Source: Verticillium longisporum
Lineage: Eukaryota > Ascomycota > Sordariomycetes > Glomerellales > Plectosphaerellaceae
Length of the DNA stretch: 64,000 nucleotides
Assembly (NCBI GenBank): GCA_019188255.1
Contig: JAETXT010000007.1
Coordinates: 3,906,001 to 3,970,000, forward strand
Reading direction: 5' to 3'
In this document: piece after piece, positions 21,768-33,663 of the stretch
Layout: every line of letters starts with the position of its first letter
How positions within the stretch are numbered: position 1 is the first letter of the stretch
The notes under the pieces: generated by a model
Told to the model about the DNA's origin: nothing
What the model saw: the letters and a program-made list of their open reading frames with translations, nothing else
Databases searched by the model: none
Program-made: the position numbers and the translations under genes

Positions 21768-24700
21768 TGTCTTGTTTCTTGGGGGTTGCGAAGCAGCCCG
21801 CAACCTCGTCTTATCGGGTCGAATCACAGCTCCATGGACGATAAGGGGTGAAGCTGTGGAAGGAAGTCGGGGACGAACGCAGTGGCGCCAGGCAAGCCTA
21901 AAGAGACGACGCGATCCTCCGTCACGACAAACAAAACGAGCGAACAGGCGAGAAGGAAGGAGTGGAAGGATTTCGAACTCGATGCAAGTCTCTGTTGGAC
22001 GGCGTGGATACAGCAACACTTTGGGGGGGCCGCCTAGGAACAGTGGAGAGGCGGACCGTGTGGTGGGAATCGTAGATTGCAGGAGCAACCGATCGCGAGG
22101 AGTGGACACAGACCAGACGGCAGAGCAAGGACCCAAGACAGACCCAAACATACCAGAACTGCTGTGGCTACGTAAGTACCTACCTGTATGTCGACTGTAC
22201 TAACGTATCTTAGCTCAGGAGTTGACTAAGGTGAGGTAGATCACAGACAGAGAAACCTGGCAGCAGGAGGCAGGCAAGCAGTTTGTTCGGGTGCAGCATG
22301 TTGGTGTGGGGGGTCTGAGGGGGATGATGCGCGTGAAGCGCGATTCTGTGCAGCTACAGCCTCAGCCGGACTCAGCAGCATGGACATGGTGTATCATGGG
22401 AGGGGGCCACCACAGTACTTGCCCCAAAAGAGGCGGTGAAGTGGGCACTACTGCTCACCTGTCTGGGGAAAGGAAGACCGAGGCGTTGTTCAGGCACATG
22501 GTCGATGACAGTGGAGGGCGACGCGATAAGCCCCAGGGAGGTTCGAGGTCCACGGTCTGAAGCACATGGGGTTGTGCTCCTGCTTCACGCGCACCTCCCT
22601 GTACCTAGTGGCAGCTGCAGTTGCAGTGCTTTGAAATGCTTGGCTGTGGCTGCCCTCGACTTGCCCTGAACCTGGCCAGAACGGGCCTCAGCAGCGGCTT
22701 GAATCGCTTGAATCGCTCGTGCGTGGGGCCTCGTCCCTGTCGACTTTAAAAAGTGGCCATCAGCCAGTCCTGAAATGACCCCAATCAAAGATCGCGATGA
22801 CCATCGATGCAGGCCAGAAATGCACGGCTGGCCGCAGCACTCCCTTGCACCGGGCGATGTGACATGATGCGGCTACGAGTGCCACTCGACCGACACTGGT
22901 CTGTCTTTGGCCCTTGACGGACGACGAGACGAAGGCGTGCTGAGGGTTCGTGCCGTCCGCCGGCCACAACATTGAATCCTTGATGTCTGCTGATATCATA
23001 ACACCCACCACCTTGGCACTGAGTACCCAGCATGTCAAGCATCTACTGGCAATGGCGATGCGGGCTGTCCTCTTCGGCGAATGATGCGGGCGCGCCATAC
23101 TCGATGGAACCCCAGATCACACAACCTTCGGGACTCCAGACCAACAGGCTCTCGTCTGATTGGACACCACCGTACCGCCTCGACGTCCCCTCACCACCAT
23201 CCCACACGCTTCTCTCCGAAGGGTGTGCTCCTCGATGGGGGTCAAGCTGCTGTGCGACGAAACGGGAGTGTGCCACGATCATCTGATTGAAAAAGCATCA
23301 TGGCAACAGCGTTCTTCAAGTTTCGCTCAGTACGGCGAATGAATTCGATAGCCTAGATCATCACGTTGACATGTGCCCATTTCGGGGGAGACTGGAAGAA
23401 CTATGGCCCTCTGGCATTGTACTGCATTCTCCGGAGCTTCCAAGACATGGGGAATCAGAGCCATCGGGGAAAACACGAGACGGGCTTGCATGGGCTGCTG
23501 AGACATCAAGTCACACAAGTCAAACACTCACGCTCAACTTTGGCACCACAGTCCAGACTTCCCATGATGGGCGATCGGGGCCGCATCACAGTGAAGCACG
23601 TGAGCCTCGAGCTTTCGATCGAAGCAATGCAGAAGCAATGCACACTGGGAGGAGTGCGTGTGGGTGTGGATAGCAACGGAAAACTGTGGAACCGCGACTC
23701 GCGGCTTGAGGCACGCCAAAAAGACTTTTGAATTGTCGCGTTGATTTTGATCTGCGATATTTCTGCCCGTGTTGGAGACGCCATGCCATACGGAGAGTGA
23801 AGGTTTTTTTTGGTATTCGTTCTTCTTCGATTTTGCATTACAGTGTCGCTGAATATGTTTGGTGCGAGCACTGTTGCGGCAGCTAGTTGACCTGGCTGCG
23901 ATCGAAAGCCAGATCGGTGCACGACGTGTCAAGGTGAGGTCGAAGGGCACCACAACGGACCAATCTTTAGGTGTCTTGGTAGATAGAATCCATGCGAGTT
24001 CCCAGAACAAAAGTGTGAGATGGTCTGTCGCACGGCAAGCCGATATTTTCAAAGCCTCTCACCCGATTCAGAGAGCGCTGGACTCAACGAGCTGGCGGTT
24101 GTCAATCGAAGATTCAATCCCTGCCAGGGAGGTGACGTGGTGACCCCCCACGGCAAACAAGGCCCAGCTCGCTCAAATGGTTCCTCAACCAAAGAAATGG
24201 AAGGCACCTCACCTTAAGGTTCAGGTACTACCAGCAGGCCCTGAGCACTCGAGGCTACCTTACCGCCTTGCTCTTCAGGGACAAGAGAGCCCCTCTAATT
24301 GGTAGCCCGGCTCGCCGTCCACTGTAGCACAGTGAATCGTGCAGCGCAATTGGGCCGAGCTTAGTGGGCCGCATGCGTCAGGCAAGCGGAATTGGCCAAT
24401 CCCGAGGCCCCAAGCACACAGGTCTGCCCGCTAAGAGAGGGGCTTAGGCCCAGGCGAGGCGAAGGCTGGCAGAACTGGAATAGAAGAAAAAAAGTTTTTG
24501 GCAGTGGCCGTTCTCGGTTCTCTCCTCCTTCTCCTCTCCTCCTCCTCCTCACCATGATCCTCTGATCTGCTATTGCCTTCCCTCTGATCTCTGGCTGCAG
24601 ATGATCCCTGGGAAGACCAGGAAAACCTCAAACCCGAGACTCTGACCCTTAGAGCTCTCATACTTCTTCCATTACTCCCACCCGCTCTCGCGGCGAGCGA

Positions 24701-24769
24701 GCTCTGCCCCGCCTCCGTCATACCTTTCAGAATTGCCCCACGTCGAAGTACCGATTAGAGTCAGCAATC
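21768..24769. other. 3 kb intergenic region, divergent promoters
   Basis: Lies between the yvc1 and pyrABCN starts. Several short open frames exist on both strands but none has coding-like composition or a recognised domain. CT-rich tracts (ctcctcctcctc near 24530-24552) sit upstream of pyrABCN. Confidence 0.45.
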
Positions 24770-27700
24770 ATGGCGGGCAAGACCTTCCCCCGCCACGGCA
24801 CGCCTCGTCGATGCCAATGGCGTTGATACCGAGCCTCTCATGTGCCTTGAGCTGCCCGATGGCTCTGTCTACCAAGGCTACAGCTTTGGCGCCCAGAAGA
24901 GCATCGCTGGAGAGCTCGTCTTCCAGACCGGCATGGTGGGATACCCAGAGTCGGTGACAGACCCTTCGTATCGCGGTCAGATCCTCGTCATCACCTTTCC
25001 CCTCGTCGGCAACTACGGTGTTCCTTCGAGGGAGACTATGGACGAGCTTCTCGGCGACCTTCCCGCCCATTTCGAGTCGTCTCAGATTCACATTGCCGGC
25101 CTCGTCGCCGCGTCCTACTCTGGCGAGGATTACTCGCACTTCCTCGCCGAGTCCTCCCTCGGCACCTGGCTCAAGGAGCAGGGCGTCCCCGCTATCTACG
25201 GCATCGATACCAGGGCCCTCACAAAGCGCCTCCGTTCCGAGGGCAGCACGCTCGGCCGCCTGCTGCTTGAGACCAAGCAGACCCTCACCAACGGCACAGC
25301 GAACGGTCTTGCGCCTCACGCCTCGTCTCCTAAGTACGAGACAATTGAGTGGTCTAACCCCAATGAAAAGAACCTCGTGGCTGAGGGTAGGTTTATGCGA
25401 TTCACTCTGATTAAGCTTTCGCTCATTTCTCTCTAGTATCCATCAAGACCCCCAAGCTTTACAAGCCCCCTGCCAGCGTCACGCTGAAGAAGCACTCCTC
25501 GGGCCGCACCATCCGAGTTCTTTGCGTCGATGTTGGTATGAAGTACAACCAGCTGCGATGCTTCCTCAAGCGTGGCGTCGAGGTCCTTGTCTGCCCCTGG
25601 GACCACGACATCGTCGCTGCTGCTGACCAGTACGATGGTCTCTTCATCTCCAACGGACCTGGTGACCCTGCCATGCTTGATGTCACCATCAAGAACATCG
25701 CCGCTGCTCTGCAGCAGAACAAGACACCCGTATTTGGTATTTGTTTGGGACACCAGCTTTTGGCTCGTGCCTCCGGTGCGAGCACCACCAAGATGAAGTT
25801 CGGCAACCGTGGTCACAACCTGCCCTGCACCAGCATGATCACTGGAAAGTGCCACATCACTTCGCAGAACCACGGCTACGCCGTCGATGCCAGCTCCCTG
25901 ACTGAGGGGTGGCAGGAGCTGTTTGTCAACGCGAACGACGGAAGCAACGAGGGCATCATGCACAAGAGCAAGCCCTACTTCAGTGTGCAGTTCCACCCTG
26001 AGAGCACTCCTGGTCCCTGCGACACAGAGTACCTCTTCGATGTCTTCATTCAGGCCATCACCGACTGCGCCACCGATGCCAGCCTTCTCAACTCCCCGTC
26101 AGCTTCCCTGGCGGCACCATTGAGGAGAACGAGCGCCTGCACCCTCGCGTCCACCCTCGCAAGGTCCTCGTCCTCGGAAGCGGTGGCCTCAGCATTGGCC
26201 AGGCCGGCGAGTTCGACTACTCTGGTAGTCAAGCCATCAAGGCTCTTAAGGAGGAAGGCATCTACACGGTGCTTATCAACCCGAACATTGCGACCATCCA
26301 GACCTCCAAGGGTCTCGCTGATAAGGTCTATTTCCTGCCTGTCAACGCCGAGTTTGTGCGAAAGGTTATCCAGTATGAGCATCCTGACGCCATCTACGTC
26401 ACCTTCGGTGGCCAGACTGCTCTGTCGGTTGGCATTCAGCTGAAGGATGAGTTCGATGCCCTTGGTGTCAAGGTTCTCGGTACTCCCATTGATACCATCA
26501 TCACCACCGAGGACCGTGAACTGTTCGCGCGCAGCATGGACTCTATTGGTGAGAAGTGCGCCAAGTCCGCTTCTGCCTGTACCGTTGACGAGGCCATGGT
26601 GGCTGTCAAGGACATTGGCTTCCCCGTCATCGTCCGTGCCGCTTATGCTCTCGGCGGCCTTGGAAGTGGTTTCGCCAACAACGAGGCTGAGCTGCTCGAT
26701 CTTTGCAACAAGGCCTTTGCTGCCAGTCCTCAAGTCCTCATTGAGGGCAGGATGTAGGGGTGGAAGGAGGTTGAGTCCGAAGGCGTTCGTGTCGCCCGAG
26801 ACAACTGCATCACGGTCTGTAACTTGGAGAACTTCGAACCTCTTGGAATCCTCACTGGTGATTCCATCGTTGTCGCTCCTTCGCAGACTCTGTCTGATGA
26901 AGACTATAACATGCTGCGAACAACGGCCGTCAACGTTATCCGTCACCTCGGTGTTGTCGGAGAGTGCAACATTCAGTATGCGCTGAACCCCTTTTCAAGG
27001 GAATACTGCATTATCGAAGTCAACGCAAGGCTGTCCAGGTCTTCTGCCCTTGCGTCCAAGGCGACTGGTTACCCGCTTGCCTTCATTGCTGCCAAGCTTG
27101 GTCTCGGTATTCCCCTCAAGGACATCGCCAACAGCGTCACCAAGTCCACTTGTGCCTGCTTCGAGCCCTCGCTCGACTATGTTGTCGTCAAGATGCCGCG
27201 TTGGGATCTGAAGAAGTTCACTCGTGTCTCCACTCAGCTCGGTTCCTCTATGAAGAGTGTTGGTGAAGTCATGAGCATTGGCAGGACCTTCGAGGAGGCC
27301 ATTCAAAAGGCTATTCGTGCCATCGACTTCCATAACTTGGGCTTCGGCGCCACCAAGGCTCTGATGTCCCTCGATGACGAGCTCCAGACCCCGTCCGATC
27401 AGCGTCTGTTTGCCATTGCCAATGCCATGCACGCTGGCTACTCTGTCGAGAAGATCTGGGAGTTGACCAAGATTGACAAGTGGTTCCTCAACAAGCTCAT
27501 GGGTCTGAACAACTTCGCCAAGGAGATGGGCGGCTTCAACATGGCCCAGATCACGCAGCGCCCCGACCTGCTCCTTCAGGCCAAGAGGCTCGGCTTCTCT
27601 GATCAGCAGCTCGCTGACTTCTGGAGCACCAACGAGATTGGTGTCCGCAGGATGCGTGAGGAAGGCGGCATCATGCCCTTCGTCAAGCAGATCGATACGG

Positions 27701-30700
27701 TCGCGGCCGAGTTCCCTGCCCACACCAACTACCTCTACCTCACCTACAACGCCTCGGAGAGCGATGTCTCTTTTGACGACCACGGCATCATGGTCCTTGG
27801 TTCTGGTGTGTACCGTATCGGCTCCTCCGTCGAGTTCGATTGGTGCTCTGTTCGTGCCATTCGCACTCTCCGCCAGACTGGCCACAAGACTATCATGGTC
27901 AATTACAACCCAGAGACGGTATCGACTGACTATGACGAGGCCGACAAGCTTTACTTTGAGAACATCAACCTTGAGACGGTATGCGACATCTACGCTCTGG
28001 AGAATGCAGGTGGTGTTCTCGGAGCCATGGGTGGGCAGACGCCCAACAACATCGCACTGCCCCTCTACCGTGCTGGCATCAAGGTTCTCGGTACCTCGCC
28101 TGAGATGATCGACATGGCCGAGAACCGTTACAAGTTCTCTCGTATGCTGGATTCGATTGGCGTGGACCAGCCCGCGTGGAAGGAGAACAGCAGTCTTGAG
28201 GATGCCAAGCAGTTCTGCAACAGCATCTCGTACCCCGTGCTTGTGCGTCCTTCGTACGTGCTCTCTGGTGCTGCCATGAACACGGTCTACTCCGAGCGTG
28301 ACTTGGAGAACTACCTCGAGCAGGCTGTCGCTGTGTCTCGCGAGTACCCTGTCGTCATTACCAAGTACATTGAGAACGCTAAGGAGATCGAGATGGACGC
28401 AGTCGCCAAGGACGGTGTCGTCGTTGGACACTTCATCTCCGAGCACGTTGAGAATGCCGGTGTGCACTCGGGTGACGCCACCCTCATCCTGCCTCCTCAG
28501 GACCTGGAGCGCGAGACAATTGAGCGAATTGAGGAGGCTACCCGCAAGATCGGCGCCGCTCTCAACGTGACGGGCCCCTTCAACATTCAGTTCATTGCCA
28601 AGGACAACGACATCAAGGTCATTGAGTGCAATGTTCGTGCCTCGCGTTCGTTCCCCTTCGTCTCCAAGGTCATGGGCGTTGACCTCATCGAAATGGCGAC
28701 CAAGGCCATCACTGGTCAGCCCTTCACCGAGTACCCTCCCACCACGCTCGCCCAGAACTGCGTCGGTGTGAAGGTGCCCCAGTTCAGCTTCTCTCGCCTC
28801 TCTGGTGCCGATCCCGTTCTGGGTGTCGAGATGGCTTCTACTGGTGAAGTCGCCTGTTTCGGTGTTGACAAGTACGAGGCTTACCTCAAGGCCCTCATGT
28901 CCACCGGCTTTTAGATCCCCAAGGCCAACAATCTGCTGTCCATGGGCTCCTACAAGGACAAGAAGGAGATGCTGCCTTCCGTGGAAAAGCTCCAGAAGCT
29001 TGGCTACAAGCTGTTTGCCACGGCCGGAACTGCCGATTTCCTCCAGGAGCACAACATCCCGGTGCAGTACCTCGAGGCTCTCGGCGACGAGGAGGGAGAT
29101 CAGCGGTCCGAGTTCTCTCTGACCCAGCATCTTGCCAAGAACACCATCGACCTGTACATCAACTTGCCTTCCAGCAACAAGTACCGCCGCCCCGCCAACT
29201 ACATGAGCAAGGGGTACCAGACCAGACGTATGGCCGTCGACTACCAGATCCCTCTGGTTACCAACGTCAAGAACGCCAAGATCCTGGTCGAGGCCATTGC
29301 TCGTCACTTTGAGCTCAATGTCGGCAATCGTGACTTCCAGACCAGCCACCGCACCGTCTCTCTGCCTGGTCTGATCAACGTCGCGGCTTTCGTGCCTGGC
29401 ATTGCCTCCTCCGGCACCAACGACCTTCAGTCGGTCACCAAAGCCTCGCTCCTGGCCGGCTTCAGCATGGTTCGCATCATGCCTGTCGGTGTCGAGGGTG
29501 CCGTGACCGACGCTCTCACCCTCAAGGTTGCGCAGAAGACCAGCCGTCGCGGAGGTTACTGTGACTACAACCTGTCAGTGTCGGCTACTTCGGACAACGC
29601 CGATCAGATTAGCCAGGTCGCTGGAGAGGTTGGATCGCTTTTCATCCCATTCAACCATCTGTCTGGCAACATCAGCAAGGTCGCTGCCGTTGAGTCTCAC
29701 TTTGACAGCTGGCCCGAGCACAAGCCCATCGTCACCGATGCCAAGCTGACAGACCTTGCCTCGATTCTTCTGCTTGCGAGCCTGCACAATCGTCGCATCC
29801 ACGTCACCTCTGTGTCGACCAAGGATGATATCAGGCTCATTGCACTCAGCAAGAAGAAGGGTCTCAAGCTGACCTGCGACGTGTCCGTCTTGTCGCTCTA
29901 TCTCTCGCAGAAGGACTTCCCCGGCTGTGCCCTGTTGCCCACGGCTCAGGACCAGGATGCTCTGTGGTCTCATCTCGATACCATTGATGTCTTCTCCATC
30001 GGCAGCCTTCCTTACCAGCTGGCCACTTCTCTCGGTCACTCTGTCGATGCCGCCGTCGGTATTGCCGACGTCCTGCCCCTGCTGCTGACGTCAGTTACCG
30101 AGGGTCGCCTGACCATTGACGACATCAAGACCCGCCTCTACGACAACCCGAAGCAGATTTTTGAGCTGCACGAGCAAGTTGGCTCTGGCGTTGAGGTTGA
30201 GATTGACCGCTCCTACAAGGTGCCCTCAGCTGGTGCCTGGTCTCCTTTCGCGGGTCGCACCATGCGCGGCTCTGTGCAGCGCGTCACCTTCTACGGAAAG
30301 ACAGCCTGCCTTGACGGCAACCTGCTGCCCAGCGAGCCTCTGGGCCAGGACATGTCGACTCACGGCGCCATGCCCATGTCCCCCCCTCTGAAGCCCACCG
30401 TGCAGTCTCTCAACAAGGTCATCGAGTCTCCCCGCGACAGGCGTTCTTCCATGTTCGCTGCGGGCCCCGCCAAGCTGCGTTCTACCGACACGGCCGGCCA
30501 GCTGAAGAGTCTTGAGGAGCTCGGTTCCCCCATGGTGCTGCAGCCTGCTCTCGGCTCCCAGCTCCAGGACCTCATTGCCCAGCCCTCTTCCTGGCGCCAT
30601 CAGAACGTTCTTTCGGTCACGCAGTACACGCGCAGCGACCTGCACCACCTGTTCACCGTCGCGCAGGAGATGCGTCGTGGTGTTCAGCGTGAGGGTGTCC

Positions 30701-31568
30701 TCAACCTCCTGCGCGGACGCCTCCTCTGTACTCTCTTCTACGAGCCCTCTACCCGCACGTCCGCTTCCTTTGACGCTGCGATGCAGAGGCTTGGTGGCCG
30801 TACTGTGGTGATTTCGACGTCCCACTCATCGGTGCAGAAGGGCGAGACGCTCCAGGATACTCTCCGCACCCTCGGTTGCTACGGCGATGCCGTTGTGCTT
30901 CGACACCCCGAGGAGTCCAGCGTCGACGTTGCTCGCAAGTACGCCTCTGTTCCCGTCATCAACGGCGGCAACGGCAGCAAGGAGCACCCGACGCAGGCGT
31001 TCCTGGACCTCTTGACGATCCGTGAGGAGCTCGGAACCGTGCAGAACATTACCATCACCTTTATCGGTGATCTGCTGTACGGCCGCCCCGTGCACTCGCT
31101 GGTCTATCTCCTCCGTGACTACGGCGTCCGGGTGCAGCTTGTGTCGCCTAAGGCGCTCAGGCTTCCCGAGGAGGTCCGCAACTTCCTCAAGCAGTCTGGC
31201 CAGCTGGCCTGCGAGTCGGAGGAGCTCACGGAGGAGATTCTCTCCAAGAGCGACGTCCTCTACTGCACGCGCGTGCAGAAGGAGAGGTTCCCCTCGGTGG
31301 AGGAGTACGAGCGCGTCAAGAACTCGTACCGCATCGACAACAAGACGCTGCGGTCGGCGAAGAAGGACATGTGCATCCTGCACCCTCTTCCCAGGAACGA
31401 GGAGATTGCGCAGGAGGTGGACACGGACCCGCGGGCGGCGTACTTCCGCCAAGTAAGTGACACCCAGAGGGACTCGGGTGAAGAGGGAAAACATGCTAAT
31501 CAAGTCACTAGATGCGCTACGGCCTGTACTGCCGCATGGCTCTGCTCGCACTCGTTATGGCGCCTTAG
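24770..31568 (+). CDS. pyrABCN: multifunctional pyrimidine synthesis protein (GATase, CPSase, DHOase-like, ATCase), broken at four points
   Basis: Catalyses the first two steps of UMP synthesis: glutamine-dependent carbamoyl phosphate, then carbamoyl aspartate; yeast URA2 is the homologue. Exons 24770-25386, 25437-31452 and 31512-31568 give 2230 codons, the usual size. Order: CPSase small subunit (residues 10-200), GATase with GICLGHQLL and [10 protein letters not shown], two CPSase synthetase halves ([31 protein letters not shown]; later [14 protein letters not shown] and [12 protein letters not shown]), an MGS-like domain ([11 protein letters not shown]), a DHOase-like region without the HVHLR zinc motif of active enzymes, as usual in fungi, and ATCase ([47 protein letters not shown]). 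The last exon encodes [18 protein letters not shown]. Breaks: an extra C at 24787-24791, a missing base at 26094-26097, TAG at 26755 and TAG at 28912. Because the gene is normally required for uridine prototrophy, I suspect consensus errors. Confidence 0.92.
24787..24791 (+). other. frameshift at a C5 run near the pyrABCN start
   Basis: The ATG at 24770 reads MAGKTFP and then leaves the CPSase frame. With one C fewer it continues [16 protein letters not shown] into the CPSase small subunit. The other frame has a stop at 24756 and no ATG before 24840. Confidence 0.65.
25387..25436 (+). other. pyrABCN intron 1
   Basis: GTAGGT donor and TCTCTAG acceptor, 50 bases; joins LVAE to VSIKTPKLY in phase. 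Confidence 0.8.
26094..26097 (+). other. frameshift at a C4 run between GATase and CPSase of pyrABCN
   Basis: GATase frame reads [10 protein letters not shown]. The CPSase frame resumes as [18 protein letters not shown] after one missing base. Confidence 0.8.
26755..26757 (+). other. in-frame TAG in the CPSase domain
   Basis: Reads EGRM-stop-GWKEVE where relatives have EKSMKGWKEVE or similar; Lys is expected at the stop. Confidence 0.8.
28912..28914 (+). other. in-frame TAG before the MGS-like domain
   Basis: Reads [18 protein letters not shown] where relatives have STGFK(I/L)PK; Lys is expected at the stop. Confidence 0.8.
31453..31511 (+). other. pyrABCN intron 2
   Basis: GTAAGT donor, TGCTAAT branch site and TCACTAG acceptor, 59 bases; joins AAYFRQ to MRYGLYCRM, the expected ATCase end. 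Confidence 0.9.
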
Positions 31569-32275
31569 ACGACTTTTTGGGTTACATTCAGGATCGCGTT
31601 CGGACATTCGGTTATGATATGAAAAAAGTTTTTGATGTGCGAATCCGGATCACCAAGACATTAGGGGATCTGGTTTCTCTCTGTTTAGCATAGTATATAG
31701 CAGTAACCCCGCAGGTGCCTCACGGCGTCTCGTAACTGCATGTTGGGTGGGCGTAACTGCATACTGGCCGGATTTGATGTATGTGCGTACGTACATTCAG
31801 GTAGAGAGGCGTTGTATGCTTTTTTTCTTAGAGTCATCACACTCGTGTCCATGAGACCGTCATGTGTTGGGAGGCGTTTTAGATACCCATTGATTATACG
31901 TTTGTGTGTTCTGTCCGTTTGCGTATGTCGCGTATCGTGTGGTATCGTGTGTTGTATGCATGTCATGTCCTGTGTGAACAAAGGGGGTCCAGGATGCTTG
32001 GGGGTCTATTTTGTTGCCTAGAAAGCTTGGTGACTTGTCAATGGGTGCAACCCACTTGGACCCTCCCACTGACCCTCCCATTGCACCCCTACCGACCCCC
32101 CCACTGCCCCTCCATGGCAAGCCGCCATCAGTCACCCCACCATCGTCACTACCTACCACGGCCACCAGCAACAGCTCACTTCACTGCTTGCATCCCGCAA
32201 TTTGACATCTTCACCATCGTCAAACTCGCACCATTGTCCAAACGCTACACGCCGGCATCTCCAACAAGGTTTTCC
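31569..32275. other. intergenic region, no gene seen
   Basis: 3' flank of pyrABCN and promoter of the next gene. T/G-rich, low coding potential. Confidence 0.45.
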
Positions 32276-33139
32276 ATGCGTTTGACGCAAAGACTCCTAT
32301 TCTCCAAATCCCTCACCATGGCCCTCCACCCGCCGAACGACCCCTCGAAGCTCATCTGTGCGTCTCCCACCCCACCTTGCCCTTTCCTCCCCGAACCTAG
32401 ATGCCGCATCGCATGCAGCGCGTCGGCGCATTCCTGACAGACAAGCACAGTCGCCCCCGCAGGGTCCGAAGCCCACGGGCAGGCGGCGCAGTTCACGTCG
32501 CCAGCCCTGCACCGCGGCGACCTCGACCCGACGTCGCCGACGGCGCAGTTCCACGCGTGGTTCCAGGCGGCGCAGGCGGCGCCCGCCGTCGCGCACCCCG
32601 AGACGTGCACGCTGGCGACGGCGCACCTGCCGTCGGGCCGCGTGTCGGCGCGCACGCTCTACCTCAAGGAGCTCGACGCCGCGGGCGCCTACGTCGTCTA
32701 CTCCAACTTTGCCACGTCGCGCAAGGCCGCCGGCCTGGCGTCCAACCCGCGCGCCAGCCTCGTCTTCTGGTGGGAGGCCCTGCAGCGCCAGGTCCGCGTC
32801 GAGGGCGTCGCCGCCCGCGTGCCGCGCGAGCAGAGCCAGACATACTTCGCCACGCGCGTGCGCGGCAGCCGCCTCGGCGCCTGGGCGAGCCGCCAGAGCC
32901 AGGTGCTCGAGGCCCAGGGCGACGGGGACGACGGTCGCGCGCAGCTCGAGGGCTGGGTCAAGGAGGTGGAGGCCCGGTTCGACGGCGAGGACAAGATTCC
33001 TGTGCCTGAGTTTTGGGGCGGGCTGAGGATCGTGCCGGATCGGGTTGAGTTTTGGCAGGGCAGGGACAGTCGGTTGCATGATCGCTTCGTGTACGAAAAG
33101 GACGGCGAGGCCTGGACACTCAACCGGCTGAGCCCGTAG
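32276..33139 (+). CDS. pyridoxamine 5'-phosphate oxidase-like flavoprotein, with two candidate starts
   Basis: Resembles pyridoxamine/pyridoxine 5'-phosphate oxidase (yeast Pdx3), an FMN enzyme making pyridoxal phosphate. Exon 1 ends at 32357 (...PSKLI); an intron 32358-32450 (GTGCGT...GCACAG) joins it to FAPAGSEAHGQAAQFTS. Core signs: LPSGRVSARTLYLKELDAAG, YSNFATSRKAAGLASNPRAS, VRVEGVAARV, TRVRGSRLGAWASRQSQVL and the C-terminal EFWQGRDSRLHDRFVYEKD, with the RLHDR residues that bind substrate phosphate in the family. From the ATG at 32318 it is 242 residues; from the in-frame ATG at 32276 it gains a 14-residue extension MRLTQRLLFSKSLT, basic and acid-free, as in a mitochondrial presequence. 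Two forms by alternative starts are possible. No break is seen. Confidence 0.88.
32358..32450 (+). other. intron of the PNPOx-like gene
   Basis: GTGCGT donor and AAGCACAG acceptor, 93 bases; split Phe codon gives KLIFAPAG, matching relatives as I recall them. Confidence 0.75.
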
Positions 33140-33663
33140 AACAGAGAAACAAAGAAAAAAGAGGACGAGTGGACGGCAGTTGCTGGGCTTTGCATGTGAA
33201 TCCTGCCAGCTCGGACGGACTGACGATGCGGCCGTCGTGAGGCTCATGAGTTCACAAGAAGAGAAACCCAAGAATGGGACAGAGATAAGTAGTATGCCGT
33301 TAGGTCTGAAGTATAAACATTAGAAATAGCAAGGCTATAAGACAGTATAGAGGGAAATCGCTGGTTCTCCGTCCCATGTTCCGATCCCCATATGTGCATG
33401 CCGTAGAACGCCGAACCTCGATCCGCGCCTCCGAGTCCATAATCCCAAACCGATAGAAAGATGATGGTGAACAAATGTGCACTATGAGACCCCCCATATA
33501 TGACCCGATATCATTTTGATGCACGCGAAACGCCTTTACCAAACGCATCCCATGCGTGGTGTCGAATTCGCCCCATATCGCTAGTGCCGCCAGTTGAGTC
33601 GTAAAAAATGCAACATTAAAAAATTAAGCTTCGAGCTCATCGACACAATGTAACGCCCGCGAT
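33140..33663. other. convergent intergenic region
   Basis: Untranslated 3' flanks. No coding frame accepted. Confidence 0.45.

Noticed and set aside
24050..24130. tRNA-like ATTCAATCCC string
   Set aside because: No T-stem pairing around it and no acceptor stem.
26995..29349. 784-codon open frame antisense to pyrABCN
   Set aside because: It mirrors a strongly coding, codon-biased gene in which codons complementary to stops are avoided; the peptide has no domain and is Leu/Val/Asp-rich as expected from a reverse complement.
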